Of a DNA stretch of 64,000 nucleotides, positions 15,364-24,232 are shown in pieces. Numbering within the stretch: position 1 is the stretch's first letter; each line of letters starts with the position of its first letter. The notes under the pieces were generated by a model. The model was not told where the DNA came from. It ran no database searches and saw only the letters and a program-made list of their open reading frames with translations. The DNA comes from Prevotella sp902465605 (lineage in GTDB: Bacteria > Bacteroidota > Bacteroidia > Bacteroidales > Bacteroidaceae). The position numbers and the translations under genes were made by a program. The stretch spans positions 263,501-327,500 of the forward strand of contig CABQNT010000001.1 in the NCBI GenBank assembly GCA_902465605.1, written 5' to 3'.

Positions 15364-18021
15364 ATGACCATACACGGAGAATTTATCAACATGGCGGAAC
15401 AGCGGGTGACGGTGTACATTAGAACGGCTGTGGCAGGGCAGGATATTGAAGTGGGTGACGAACAGCAGGATGAGATGTATTTCTCACCGTCACCGGTACA
15501 TATCCACAACGAAGCCAACGACTTGTTTGATGTGCTGAGAAGACAGTCGGCCACCATCAGCTTTTTGACCAAGCGTTGGCACCCAGAGCTGTTCAGCAAG
15601 AGCGTGCGTAGTGCGGTGGTGAACATCAGCGTGGATGGTACTTGCGTGTTTGCGGGATACATTGAGCCGCAAGTGTACGCCCAGCACTACAATGAGGTGT
15701 ATGACATGCTGACATTGAATTGCGTTGACACACTCACCGCACTACAGCATTCGTGTTACCAAGACGTTGGAACACCAGGCAAGAACTATCATGTGATGAA
15801 ACAGAAGGCTGGTGTTAAGACATTCAAGGACATTCTGTTGGGCGAGCTTGACGCAGCCAGTAGTAGGGCAGATATTGTTGGTGGCAGCTCGTTTAAGGTG
15901 TATTATGATGGCAGCAAGCAAGCCAGTCGTGAAGCCGCCGGAAGCATCTTTGATGAGCTTGAGCTGTCGGAACTGCTGTTCTATGATGACAGCACGCGTG
16001 ATATGTGGAAATCTGGTGAGGTGGTGGAGGAATTACTGCGATTCCTGAATCTACACATCGTGCAGTATGGGTTGAGTTATTACATCTTTTCGTGGGAACG
16101 GATAAAGAAAGGCGGCACGCTGCGGTTCACCGACTTGCGTGACGGCGGCACGCTGGACGTGGCCGCACAGGACATCACGCTGACCAATCTGTTGGCGGCT
16201 GACTGCGGTGCCGAACTGAACGTTGGTGCGGCATACAGCCAGTTGAAGCTCACGGCCAAGGTGAAGACGGTGGAAGATTTACTGACCAGTCCGTTCGACA
16301 AAAACATTTTGCACCGTGCCGGTAAGCCCATCAAGGCCATCACGGAATACAGCCGAGAGGGTGACATGCAGAAGATGGGAAAACTCACCGTTCTTACTGG
16401 TTTGGACAAGAGCGAGGAAGAAGTGACCGACTGGTACATGTGCAGCCTGTATAACGACAGCTGGCAATTCAAGCTATTCAACGCCCACCCGGAGTACTAC
16501 ACAACGCCAGACATGGTGTCGGAGGTGCTGAATCGGCTTAATAACTCGCCCGGTGCTGCCATGCTGTCCATCGGTGGCGTGAAACACTCACGAAAGAGCA
16601 ATGCGCCGGTGACGAATCTTGGGCTGGCCGATTACATCGTGTTGTCGGTGAACGGTGACGGTACAAACAATCCCACGGAAGCTGACATGAATGCTGCGGC
16701 TCCGATGGTGAGCCATGTGGGCAACCAAAATGCATCGCTGAGCCCAGCCAAAGGCGGCGCACCTCATTACATCGTCCTCTCGGGTGAGGTACTGTTGGCC
16801 GACCTGTCGCCACAATCGTTCGCCTATTCGCAATTGATGGACGTGACGAAAGACGGTGGTACGTTCAAAGTTAAGAGTGAGCATATCGTGAAAGCAGCGG
16901 GCAAAGATCGTGGTAGAATTTACACCCGCCAATATTGGATGTACAATCCTCAAACGTCAGCCGTTGAGTGGAGGCAGGCTCACAACGTGGAAGGCTTTAG
17001 TTGGAATTATGAGGCAGAGAAGAACGGATTTGTTCCACCGTCAACGGGAGCTGGCGAGAGCTATCCGCTTGACACCGACACTGGGGTTGACTTTGTGAGT
17101 AAGATACCCATGTTGCGCTGCATGTTGATTGTTGGCGACAAGTGCGTAGTGGGGAACGACACGATGGATTCGTTCAGTGGATCATTGCAATCATACTCTT
17201 GGCAACCTTACCGCTCGGAGGAGAAATGCGGCAGCATGGAGGAGTATTACAAGCAGAGTTTCACTCTTGGCGTTGACCTGAGCATTGGCGACTACCTTGT
17301 TGGGAAATGGCATCCGTTGCAGACGAACACAGACTACAGTCTTGGATTGTCTGAGCAGGGGACAGCCATTGAAATACCGAGCGGAAGCGGAGTCAGCGGG
17401 AAGGTGACGTTCAAAATCCTGTCGCCATGCGATAATTACATGATCATGGATAGAGATGGGGTGTGGCGTGTTCATTCAACGTCGCACTTTGGTCCAGGTC
17501 GTAAGGTGGTGCCGCTATTGTCGCAGGTGAGCAACGTTTACATCAAGTCGTTCGACATCAAGTTGGTGGTCGGTGGCGATGAAGAGCAATCGGGCGATGG
17601 CGGTGATGCCGATGGCATCGTCTACGCCAGTCGCAAGCAGGATGCTTTCAACAACGTGCGTGACGATTTGGAAATGAAGGTACACTCGGCCTTGACAAAA
17701 GAAGAGAGCAAAAGTATGGGAGCAGGTGGCGGCGTGTACCTGTCTACCGTGATATCAAAAGGAACAGAAGCTGGTGTGTTGAGCATTTATGACGCTGACA
17801 AAGACGTTGAAGCCAAGGCGGAGAAGCTGTACATCGATAGTTATTACAAGGAATTTGCAAAACCGAAAGTGGAGTTGAAACAAAATATTTTCGCACCGGC
17901 GACTGATTTTCTCATGGCAAGCCATTTCAGTCATGATGCACTTGGTAAGCGGATGTTTGTGCAGGGTGCTGACCGCGACTTGATGGCAGCAACGACATTG
18001 TTGAATTTGAAAGAAATATAA
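15364..18021 (+). CDS. Tail tip / baseplate protein (Dit- or Tal-like)
   Basis: 885 aa, directly after the tape measure gene, the usual place for the distal tail and hub proteins. The N-terminus MTIHGEFINMAEQRVTVYIRTA could start at M1 or at M10. The rest is mostly beta-rich, with no catalytic motif I recognise. VNISVDGTCVFAGYIEPQVYAQHYNEVYDMLTLNCVDTLTALQ resembles the hub-like part of Bacteroidetes phage tail proteins. The gene stops two bases before the next start. The function call rests on position and general composition. Confidence 0.6.
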   Translation: MTIHGEFINMAEQRVTVYIRTAVAGQDIEVGDEQQDEMYFSPSPVHIHNEANDLFDVLRRQSATISFLTKRWHPELFSKSVRSAVVNISVDGTCVFAGYIEPQVYAQHYNEVYDMLTLNCVDTLTALQHSCYQDVGTPGKNYHVMKQKAGVKTFKDILLGELDAASSRADIVGGSSFKVYYDGSKQASREAAGSIFDELELSELLFYDDSTRDMWKSGEVVEELLRFLNLHIVQYGLSYYIFSWERIKKGGTLRFTDLRDGGTLDVAAQDITLTNLLAADCGAELNVGAAYSQLKLTAKVKTVEDLLTSPFDKNILHRAGKPIKAITEYSREGDMQKMGKLTVLTGLDKSEEEVTDWYMCSLYNDSWQFKLFNAHPEYYTTPDMVSEVLNRLNNSPGAAMLSIGGVKHSRKSNAPVTNLGLADYIVLSVNGDGTNNPTEADMNAAAPMVSHVGNQNASLSPAKGGAPHYIVLSGEVLLADLSPQSFAYSQLMDVTKDGGTFKVKSEHIVKAAGKDRGRIYTRQYWMYNPQTSAVEWRQAHNVEGFSWNYEAEKNGFVPPSTGAGESYPLDTDTGVDFVSKIPMLRCMLIVGDKCVVGNDTMDSFSGSLQSYSWQPYRSEEKCGSMEEYYKQSFTLGVDLSIGDYLVGKWHPLQTNTDYSLGLSEQGTAIEIPSGSGVSGKVTFKILSPCDNYMIMDRDGVWRVHSTSHFGPGRKVVPLLSQVSNVYIKSFDIKLVVGGDEEQSGDGGDADGIVYASRKQDAFNNVRDDLEMKVHSALTKEESKSMGAGGGVYLSTVISKGTEAGVLSIYDADKDVEAKAEKLYIDSYYKEFAKPKVELKQNIFAPATDFLMASHFSHDALGKRMFVQGADRDLMAATTLLNLKEI

Positions 18022-18023
18022 CG

Positions 18024-20573
18024 ATGGAAGATGATAAACTGATAGGCATAGATATGTGGGTAAATCGCCATGAAGAAGGTGGTGGTGCCAAAGAAGGTGC
18101 TGCGCCGACAGGATTTTCAAGTGGCATCCCGCAGGCAGGTGGCGTGGCTGAACGAGCTGAACGAGCTGATGTGGCCGACAGAGCTAATGAAGCTGACCAT
18201 GCCAATACGGCTAATGAAGCAGAGATCGCCAAGAAGGCGGACGAAGCAACAAGGGCGGATGAGGCAAACCATGCCAAGACGGCCGATGAAGCAAACCACG
18301 CCAAGACAGCTGATGAAGTGAACTTGGAATCGAAAACGCTATCGCACTTCCTCAGAAAAGACATAGCAGACACGGCCGTTGAGGTGTTGACTTTTCTCAA
18401 GGGAATCGTCGCAAAGGGCATGAGTTATTTTAAGGGAATTTTCAATGATGGAGACATCACTAACTCTGGCACAATAACCACGAAGAACCTCAATGTAACG
18501 GGTAAGGCGACGTTCTTTGAGTTGATGATACAAATAACGAAAGCAGCAGGTGGAATGACGGTTTATTCACCAGGCGCTTTCCATATTGATGCCGTAGAAG
18601 ACGAAGGAGATTATTTTGCGTGCTTTCAACGAGCCGAGAAAGATGGTGTGAAGTTAAGGCAGATGTGTGATGTTGACGACCAGTTGATGTGCGCGAGATT
18701 TAACGTAGATGGAAACGGTAACAAATTCTACTGGATGCGTGTTTCATACATTTCGTCAAATACTGTACAGCATGTTGTTGACGGTAAATTAGTAGACTGT
18801 TTAGAGGTAAGACTTGACAAATCGCCAAAGGCGGACAATTGTCAAGGTGTGCCTGAGATTGGCGATGCGCTGGCAGTTTTTGGAAACAGAACAAAAGAAG
18901 ACAGACAAAGCGTTATCGTTATTAGTGCTTATAATAGTTTTGATATTAATTTACATGCGCCATATATCGCACAGTATGAACATGTGAACGACTTTGACTT
19001 GAAAAGCAAGAAAACTACTTGGTTGTCTAAAGGTGAAAACCACTTAACAGGCACGTTCACGGTGGTGAGCGGTGGAAAATATGTGTCGCTTGATGATTTT
19101 GTTACAAAAATATCGCAAGCGACATTCAAAGTAGAAGCTGACAAGATTACAGCAAAGATAGATGGAGTTGAGAAAACACTAAGCGATACAATAAAAAAGC
19201 AATCAGAATTACAAATAACATTAAACTCAATTTCATCGACCGTTGCACGCAAAAGCGACCTCGAGTATGTGCGCACGGAAATAAAACAGACGGCCGAAAG
19301 TATTAGTCTAAAGGTGGAGAATGGCGCACGACCGAATTTACTTTGGGGTAGCGACCTCAATCTTGACGGAGTGGACACCACCAGCAAGGCAGCCATTCAG
19401 AAGCATTTGGGCGTGGGGCTGAATGCCACCAAGGTTGACAACACGGAGTGGTTCGAGTATCTGAAAGGAGGTGGTGTGAGTGGTGCAGACGCTATCAAGT
19501 TCAAGGCAATGAAAGGTACGTCAGAGTTTGCTGGTTTGTTTTGGGAAATTAATACTGGCGCAGCTCGTAACTTACAGCTGAAGCCAAATACGGTATATAC
19601 GCTTTCCGCTTGGGTAAGAACAGAGTTTGACAAAGATGCGCAGGGTTATGCTAATTTTGTCTTTGAAGCGTTCAAAAAAGAGAAAGCAGATTCAGCACAA
19701 AGGGTTGGTAGATTAAGTTTTAAGGCAACATCCTCATGGTTTGAGCCTATCAATAAGTGGACGAGAGTGTCAGCTACCTTTACGACTGAAGAGTTACAGT
19801 ATGGCAGCGTAGCGATGTGGATGAATGGTACGAAGCCTGCTACATTATATATTTGCCGTCCTAAGCTCGAGGAGGGCGACACGGCAACGCCATGGTGCGC
19901 CTACGATGGTACGGTGGAAGCGCTGTTGGCGAGTGGCTTTAGTCTCAAAGACAAGGGATTCACTGCTACGTCTGACAACTTTAAGGTGCAGAACAACAAA
20001 GGAGAGCAGACGTTTTTTGTGGATGAGAAAGGGAGGATAAACAACGGTATGTTAGTATCAAAACTTCGATTGACTGAACCGACCATTATTACCAACGAAA
20101 ACTATAATAAGTTTTGCTACAATGGTAAAATAAATGGACATGACGTTCTTTTCCTTGATTTACTGAAATGCGGTACGCTGCTTGTCTTGACGGACGTAGA
20201 AAAAGAGCTTTATCTTGATTTACCCAGCTTTAAGCAATTTGAAAACTTCAACAATTACACTTCAGCAGCGGAAAAAGCAAAAGCGCAATACGATAAAATG
20301 AGATACATTGGTAACACGATTATCTTATACAACATACAAAGTAAGATAGTTTCTGTGTCTGGCACGTTAAAGTATAAAAGAATGGCTGGCGTTAAAGACA
20401 TGAACTACCTTGACGAATTTGGCTTTTACACAAAGGAAATGCTACCATGTAGAGGAGGTGAATTAGCCTGTTTTGAATGTAAGTTTGGTATCACACGTCC
20501 AGAGGGTAATGGCACATGGGATGAGCGCCGATCGGGTGTATATTGGGAATATTGCTACGTAACAATAAGGTAA
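18024..20573 (+). CDS. Tail fibre protein with Ala-rich repeats and CBM-like domain
   Basis: 849 aa. Residues about 45-105 consist of Ala/Glu/Asp-rich repeats (ADEANHAKTADE units, with RADEA and KADEA variants) that likely form a coiled or trimeric stalk. SGTITTKNLNVTGKATF follows, typical of phage fibre shafts. Around 340-430 there are coiled-coil heptads (VEADKITAKIDGVEKTLSDTIKKQ). Residues about 440-620 resemble a carbohydrate-binding jelly roll (NTVYTLSAWVRTEFDKDAQGYANFVF, PATLYICRPKLEEGDTATPW). It probably contributes to host-surface recognition. It abuts the tail tip gene. Confidence 0.68.
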   Translation: MEDDKLIGIDMWVNRHEEGGGAKEGAAPTGFSSGIPQAGGVAERAERADVADRANEADHANTANEAEIAKKADEATRADEANHAKTADEANHAKTADEVNLESKTLSHFLRKDIADTAVEVLTFLKGIVAKGMSYFKGIFNDGDITNSGTITTKNLNVTGKATFFELMIQITKAAGGMTVYSPGAFHIDAVEDEGDYFACFQRAEKDGVKLRQMCDVDDQLMCARFNVDGNGNKFYWMRVSYISSNTVQHVVDGKLVDCLEVRLDKSPKADNCQGVPEIGDALAVFGNRTKEDRQSVIVISAYNSFDINLHAPYIAQYEHVNDFDLKSKKTTWLSKGENHLTGTFTVVSGGKYVSLDDFVTKISQATFKVEADKITAKIDGVEKTLSDTIKKQSELQITLNSISSTVARKSDLEYVRTEIKQTAESISLKVENGARPNLLWGSDLNLDGVDTTSKAAIQKHLGVGLNATKVDNTEWFEYLKGGGVSGADAIKFKAMKGTSEFAGLFWEINTGAARNLQLKPNTVYTLSAWVRTEFDKDAQGYANFVFEAFKKEKADSAQRVGRLSFKATSSWFEPINKWTRVSATFTTEELQYGSVAMWMNGTKPATLYICRPKLEEGDTATPWCAYDGTVEALLASGFSLKDKGFTATSDNFKVQNNKGEQTFFVDEKGRINNGMLVSKLRLTEPTIITNENYNKFCYNGKINGHDVLFLDLLKCGTLLVLTDVEKELYLDLPSFKQFENFNNYTSAAEKAKAQYDKMRYIGNTIILYNIQSKIVSVSGTLKYKRMAGVKDMNYLDEFGFYTKEMLPCRGGELACFECKFGITRPEGNGTWDERRSGVYWEYCYVTIR

Positions 20574-20591
20574 GCTAAAAACGGAAGATTT

Positions 20592-20972
20592 ATGACAACA
20601 ATCAAATCAGTTTCAGACAAGCGAATCATCGTGCCAGGCATGATAAATGGCAGAGAGTATTACTTCCTGGTGGACACTGGCGCATCGATAGCGCTCATCA
20701 GTGAAAAGGTGCGTGGACTGGACATTGGCAAGCGGTTTGGTGGCAGTATCGAGGGTGCAGGCGGTAGCATCAGAGCAAGAATTTGCAACACGTTCGTGAA
20801 GATTGGCGGTAAGGACTTCTCGCAATTCCTCGCTACCAACTTGGATAACCTCATTGCATCGATTGCGGAAGAGACGAATGTAGAGATAGCTGGTATCATC
20901 GCTCTTCCACAGATGAAATTCTACGGTGTGGAGATTGACACGGAAACGTTTACTTTGAACTTTGAACATTGA
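20592..20972 (+). CDS. Retropepsin-like aspartic protease in the tail module
   Basis: 126 aa. YFLVDTGASIALIS carries the aspartic protease signature, with D28-T29-G30-A31 as the active-site turn, and the C-terminal VEIAGIIALPQMKFYGVEID matches the hydrophobic-hydrophobic-Gly flap-side motif of retropepsin-like folds (G101). One Asp per chain implies a dimer. The length is that of a single retropepsin domain and there is no signal peptide. It lies 18 bases after a tail fibre gene and before a coiled-coil fibre gene, so fibre processing is a reasonable guess. The last residues are encoded by the adjacent TTTGAAC repeat. Confidence 0.75.
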   Translation: MTTIKSVSDKRIIVPGMINGREYYFLVDTGASIALISEKVRGLDIGKRFGGSIEGAGGSIRARICNTFVKIGGKDFSQFLATNLDNLIASIAEETNVEIAGIIALPQMKFYGVEIDTETFTLNFEH

Positions 20973-21028
20973 ACATTGAACTTTCAACTCGTAAACTCGT
21001 GAACTAAAGAACTAAAAAACTCAAGAAT
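20955..21028 (+). repeat. TTTGAAC and AACT micro-repeat string
   Basis: ACTTTGAACTTTGAACATTG, with a further ATTGAACATTGAAC, followed by AACTCGTAAACTCGTGAAC units. The first part is translated as the C-terminus of the protease gene. Confidence 0.7.
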
Positions 21029-22306
21029 ATGAACAACGAAATGTGTGGCTGCGGAACAGAGGCAAAGCCCTCCACCGCAAAAGGAATAGTAAAAATTAAC
21101 TACAAGGAGGACTTCGAGTTAGTGGTTGAGCTATTAGCTGGAGATAAACCTTATAAGCTGGGCGATGAAGATTTCAGGATAGACTTTATTGTCATGGCGA
21201 GCCGATACACGGTTGGACGCACGGCTGGCGTTTGCGAGCGATGCTCGGTGGACGGCAACAAGATACGGTGCTTCATGGGCGGGCATGGCTTGCCCCCTGG
21301 GGAGCTGCGTGCGGAAGTGAAAGTGAACAATCCTGACCCCAACTATGCTGACGGCAAGCGGTTGAGCGTGGCGATTGCAGAGGGTACGGTAGTATTAGTA
21401 AAAGACAACACTCGCTTTGACGGAGCGGTGATAAAAGCCAATATCCCTGTGGCGCTGATCGATGCCTACCAATTGGCAAAGGCGCACGGCTACAAAGGGA
21501 CGATTGATGAGTATTACGCTACCTTTAACGATGTGTCCGTCCTGTTGGAGAGCATGCGTGGCGTGGCAGAGAAAGAACGGGAAAGAATTACCTCAGAGGA
21601 AGCAAGAAATAAAGCCGAGAAAGAACGACAGGATAATGAAGACACACGTCAGCGGGCTGATAAGGATAGGACTACCGCTGAAAGCTATCGTGCGAGTGCA
21701 GAGAAAGAACGAGCAAAGGCTGAACAGCAACGGAAAGAAGCGGAAGTGGCACGGAATAAAGCTGAAAGCTATCGTGCGAGTGCAGAGGGGAAACGAGTAA
21801 CGGCGGAGAAAGAAAGAAGTACAACATTCTCATCCATGCAGGAAAATTTCAACTCAAAGATAAAAGAAGCCAATAACGCCACGTCTGATCTCAAGAGTAT
21901 CAAGGAAAGCACTGTTGCCGCTGCAAACGGTGCCACCACAGCGACCACACAAGCTAACGAGGCTGCACGGCAGGCACGGGTAGCCGCCGAGAACGTCAAG
22001 GATGGCGAAAGCGGCATACCACGTCAGGCTCTTCACGGAACAGGAGAAACTACATTCTCACTCAGACCGAATATCATGGAGGTGTGGGGAGTAGTGCCAG
22101 AGCTGAACTTATCTCTCGCCCAAGCCATAGACGCGGAATTTGTGACGGAATATTTGTTTGAGTTTACCTGTCCGTCTGACAAAGGAACATCTCTTAATTT
22201 ACCCTCAGAATTGAAGTGGTATAATGAGTATGTCGTGGTTCCCGAAGCTGGAAAGACGTATCAAGCGAGCATCGTTAATCATATTATTGTTATGGGTAGA
22301 GCGTAG
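21029..22306 (+). CDS. Tail fibre with long coiled coil
   Basis: 425 aa. The N-terminal ~180 residues are a globular beta part (LVVELLAGDKPYKLGDEDFRIDFIV), resembling the attachment domain of other Bacteroidetes tail fibres. Residues about 185-300 are charged 11- and 14-residue repeats such as AEKERAKAEQQRKEAEVARN and AESYRASAE, a long coiled coil. A short C-terminal domain follows. It stops before a strong ribosome site (AGGAGG) for the LRR protein. It probably forms a thin side fibre; receptor contact is likely through the C-terminal domain or the next protein. Confidence 0.68.
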   Translation: MNNEMCGCGTEAKPSTAKGIVKINYKEDFELVVELLAGDKPYKLGDEDFRIDFIVMASRYTVGRTAGVCERCSVDGNKIRCFMGGHGLPPGELRAEVKVNNPDPNYADGKRLSVAIAEGTVVLVKDNTRFDGAVIKANIPVALIDAYQLAKAHGYKGTIDEYYATFNDVSVLLESMRGVAEKERERITSEEARNKAEKERQDNEDTRQRADKDRTTAESYRASAEKERAKAEQQRKEAEVARNKAESYRASAEGKRVTAEKERSTTFSSMQENFNSKIKEANNATSDLKSIKESTVAAANGATTATTQANEAARQARVAAENVKDGESGIPRQALHGTGETTFSLRPNIMEVWGVVPELNLSLAQAIDAEFVTEYLFEFTCPSDKGTSLNLPSELKWYNEYVVVPEAGKTYQASIVNHIIVMGRA

Positions 22307-22316
22307 GAGGTACGAT

Positions 22317-23246
22317 ATGAGTGAGATAAGAAGACGCCTCATGGCACAGAATTGGGAAAACACTCCGATACATTTTGACAATCAGGATTTGAAGAGATTC
22401 TGTGTGGAGAATTTTGGAGGCGAAAATGGAATTACAGATAAGAAGTACGGCATCACGGGTGTGAGGGGAAGTGCTGGAGAATTTACATTCAAACAAGCCG
22501 CAGCGGTGACAAATACGGAAGATTATGTTAATCTTCATACAAGTTTAAAGCTGGACGTTATCGACTTAAGCCTGTTTGTTAATGTAAAGCAACTCGATGG
22601 GACATTAAGGAGTAAATATCAAATCCAACGATTTGTATGCCCTCCGAACTTGGAGAGGCTTGGAGGATGGTCTTATTTCCTATATCAAAGCAAATGCCAT
22701 GTTGTCATACCCAAGTCGGTGATAGATATACCCAATACAACCATCGGCACACTCAAAGAACCTATTTTGCAAGAGGGTAATCCTATATACACACAGACAG
22801 AGGAAGGGTATATTATGGGTAATGGAAGATTTATGTATATGCCGTACAAGTTAGATGCGTATATCGTTATTCCACGTGGAATTAAAGAAGTAGAAGGATT
22901 TGTGTTAAAACCAAATATAGAGACATTAGTCATTCCGCCTACTATGAAGAATTTATTTGCCGAAAATTGGAATTACCAAATTATATATGGAGACAGTGCC
23001 CCTTCTTCAAGTAGATACCCTCGCACGTTAATTATTTTCAACAAGTCGCTATCGCTTGAAAAAGGATATTGGGATTTAACACAAGTTTTAGACATCTACG
23101 TTCCTGACGAGCTTGTTCAATGGTATAAGGATTCTATAACTACATATACCGTAGTGAGAGATAAGATACATCCTATCAGTGAGTATCCAAAGCTTGACTA
23201 TTTGAAGACAAAAATCAATATAGAGGAATATGGAAGACTGGATTAA
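22317..23246 (+). CDS. BspA-like (LRR_5) tail-associated protein
   Basis: 309 aa, start chosen at 22317 because AGGAGGTACGAT stands just upstream; an upstream in-frame start would overlap the previous gene. The C-terminal half has LRR_5 / BspA-type repeats with PPxxxxL and IPxSV blocks (FVCPPNLERLGGWSYFLYQ, HVVIPKSVIDIPNTTIG, ETLVIPPTMKNL). It ends with the IYVPDELVQWYKDSITTYTVVRDKIHPISEY tail common to host BspA-like proteins. It could bind host surface sugars or proteins. The same repeat type appears in the host surface protein at 61158-63401. Confidence 0.65.
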   Translation: MSEIRRRLMAQNWENTPIHFDNQDLKRFCVENFGGENGITDKKYGITGVRGSAGEFTFKQAAAVTNTEDYVNLHTSLKLDVIDLSLFVNVKQLDGTLRSKYQIQRFVCPPNLERLGGWSYFLYQSKCHVVIPKSVIDIPNTTIGTLKEPILQEGNPIYTQTEEGYIMGNGRFMYMPYKLDAYIVIPRGIKEVEGFVLKPNIETLVIPPTMKNLFAENWNYQIIYGDSAPSSSRYPRTLIIFNKSLSLEKGYWDLTQVLDIYVPDELVQWYKDSITTYTVVRDKIHPISEYPKLDYLKTKINIEEYGRLD

Positions 23247-23265
23247 TAAATAAAAATAAAGTGAC

Positions 23266-23781
23266 ATGCAATACAGTAAGATAATTAACGACCAGAGAGT
23301 GATATTCAGCGGCGTACTCGTTGTGGGCGACCGCCAAGTGATTAACCCCACGCACGACCAACTCATCGCAGCGGGGTGGAAAGAATACACGCCAAGCGCA
23401 GAAATTCCCACCGACATTAACGTAGCAAAGGAGGTGAAGATAGCGGAGATTGATGCTTACTCTGACAGCGATGCGGTGAACAGCCTTACCTTCAACGGTA
23501 TAAAGACGTGGCTCACGCGTACTGTGCGTGACGGTTACGACACAAGCATTACGGCTGCAAGAAATCTTGGAGAGGCAAACGTCACATTTATGGTAGGCGA
23601 CAATGAGATGCAGCTGCCTGTTGAGCAAGCACGCAGAGTACTTGATTTGGTGCAGCGTTATGCTGATGCGTGCTTTATAGTTACCGAGCGGCACAAAATA
23701 GCCGTGAAGGCATTGCAGACGGTGGAAGAGGTAGAAAAGTATGACTACACAACTGGCTACCCTGAAAAGCTATCACTTTGA
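23266..23781 (+). CDS. Tail fibre-associated protein, unknown
   Basis: 171 aa. MQYSKIINDQRVIFSGVLVVGDRQVINPTHDQLIAAGWKEY is a pattern of small Bacteroidetes phage proteins placed after tail fibre genes. I see no catalytic motif. The second half is helical (NVTFMVGDNEMQLPVEQARRVLDLVQRYADACF). A fibre assembly or chaperone role is possible by position. The TGA stop is shared with the first TTTGAAC micro-repeat. Confidence 0.5.
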   Translation: MQYSKIINDQRVIFSGVLVVGDRQVINPTHDQLIAAGWKEYTPSAEIPTDINVAKEVKIAEIDAYSDSDAVNSLTFNGIKTWLTRTVRDGYDTSITAARNLGEANVTFMVGDNEMQLPVEQARRVLDLVQRYADACFIVTERHKIAVKALQTVEEVEKYDYTTGYPEKLSL

Positions 23782-23820
23782 ACATTGAACATTGAACTGT
23801 CAACTTTCAACTCGTGAACT
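23778..23820 (+). repeat. TTGAAC micro-repeat string
   Basis: CTTTGAACATTGAACATTGA followed by ACTGTCAACTTTCAACTCG units, just before the next start codon. It supplies the stop of the upstream gene. Confidence 0.65.
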
Positions 23821-24195
23821 ATGAACTGGTCAACTAAAAAACTAAAAGGCATTCTGTGGCGTGTAGGCGTGAACGGCTGTGGTGTGTTTGGCATCAAGCC
23901 GCCACTGTGGCGGAAGTACCAAGCGTGTTGCGAGCTGCACGATGCGATGTACGACTTAGGCGGTGACGATAAAGAAAGGTTCAGATCCGACAAACGTTTG
24001 CTCGTTGATATGGTGGAAAGAAGTACAGGCTCGTGGCTCATGCTGTGGTGCTTTGTCTATTACCTGTCGGTAAGGATGTTCGGGTGGCTGTTTTTCAATT
24101 ATAAGGTAGCCTCCCCCAATCCCTCCAAAGGAGGGGAGAACAAGCAAACAGAGGGTAACAACTTGTCAACTCGTGAACATAAACTCGTGAACTAA
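23821..24195 (+). CDS. PLA2-like protein with a C-terminal membrane segment
   Basis: 124 aa. YQACCELHDAMYDLGGDDKERFRSDKRLL carries a CC-x2-HD-x2-Y motif (C36, C37, H40, D41, Y44) followed by GG and an R-x-D, the arrangement of the phospholipase A2 active-site helix. A hydrophobic stretch (SWLMLWCFVYYLSVRMFGWLFF, 71-92) follows. The last ~28 residues are encoded by a REP-type repeat (24108-24139) and micro-repeats, so the native end may be near residue 96. It stands at the head of the lysis genes, which makes a membrane-lipid activity plausible, but the usual PLA2 calcium-loop YGxxCG is not seen. Confidence 0.55.
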   Translation: MNWSTKKLKGILWRVGVNGCGVFGIKPPLWRKYQACCELHDAMYDLGGDDKERFRSDKRLLVDMVERSTGSWLMLWCFVYYLSVRMFGWLFFNYKVASPNPSKGGENKQTEGNNLSTREHKLVN

Positions 24196-24232
24196 TAAAC
24201 TTATAAACTTACAAACTTAAAAAACAAAAAAA
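24108..24232 (+). repeat. REP element plus AACT micro-repeats
   Basis: The palindrome (AGCCTCCCCCAATCCCTCC then AAAGGAGGGGAG) is read in frame as the C-terminus of the PLA2-like ORF. AACTTGTCAACTCGTGAAC and AACTAATAAACTTATAAAC units fill the rest. Confidence 0.75.
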
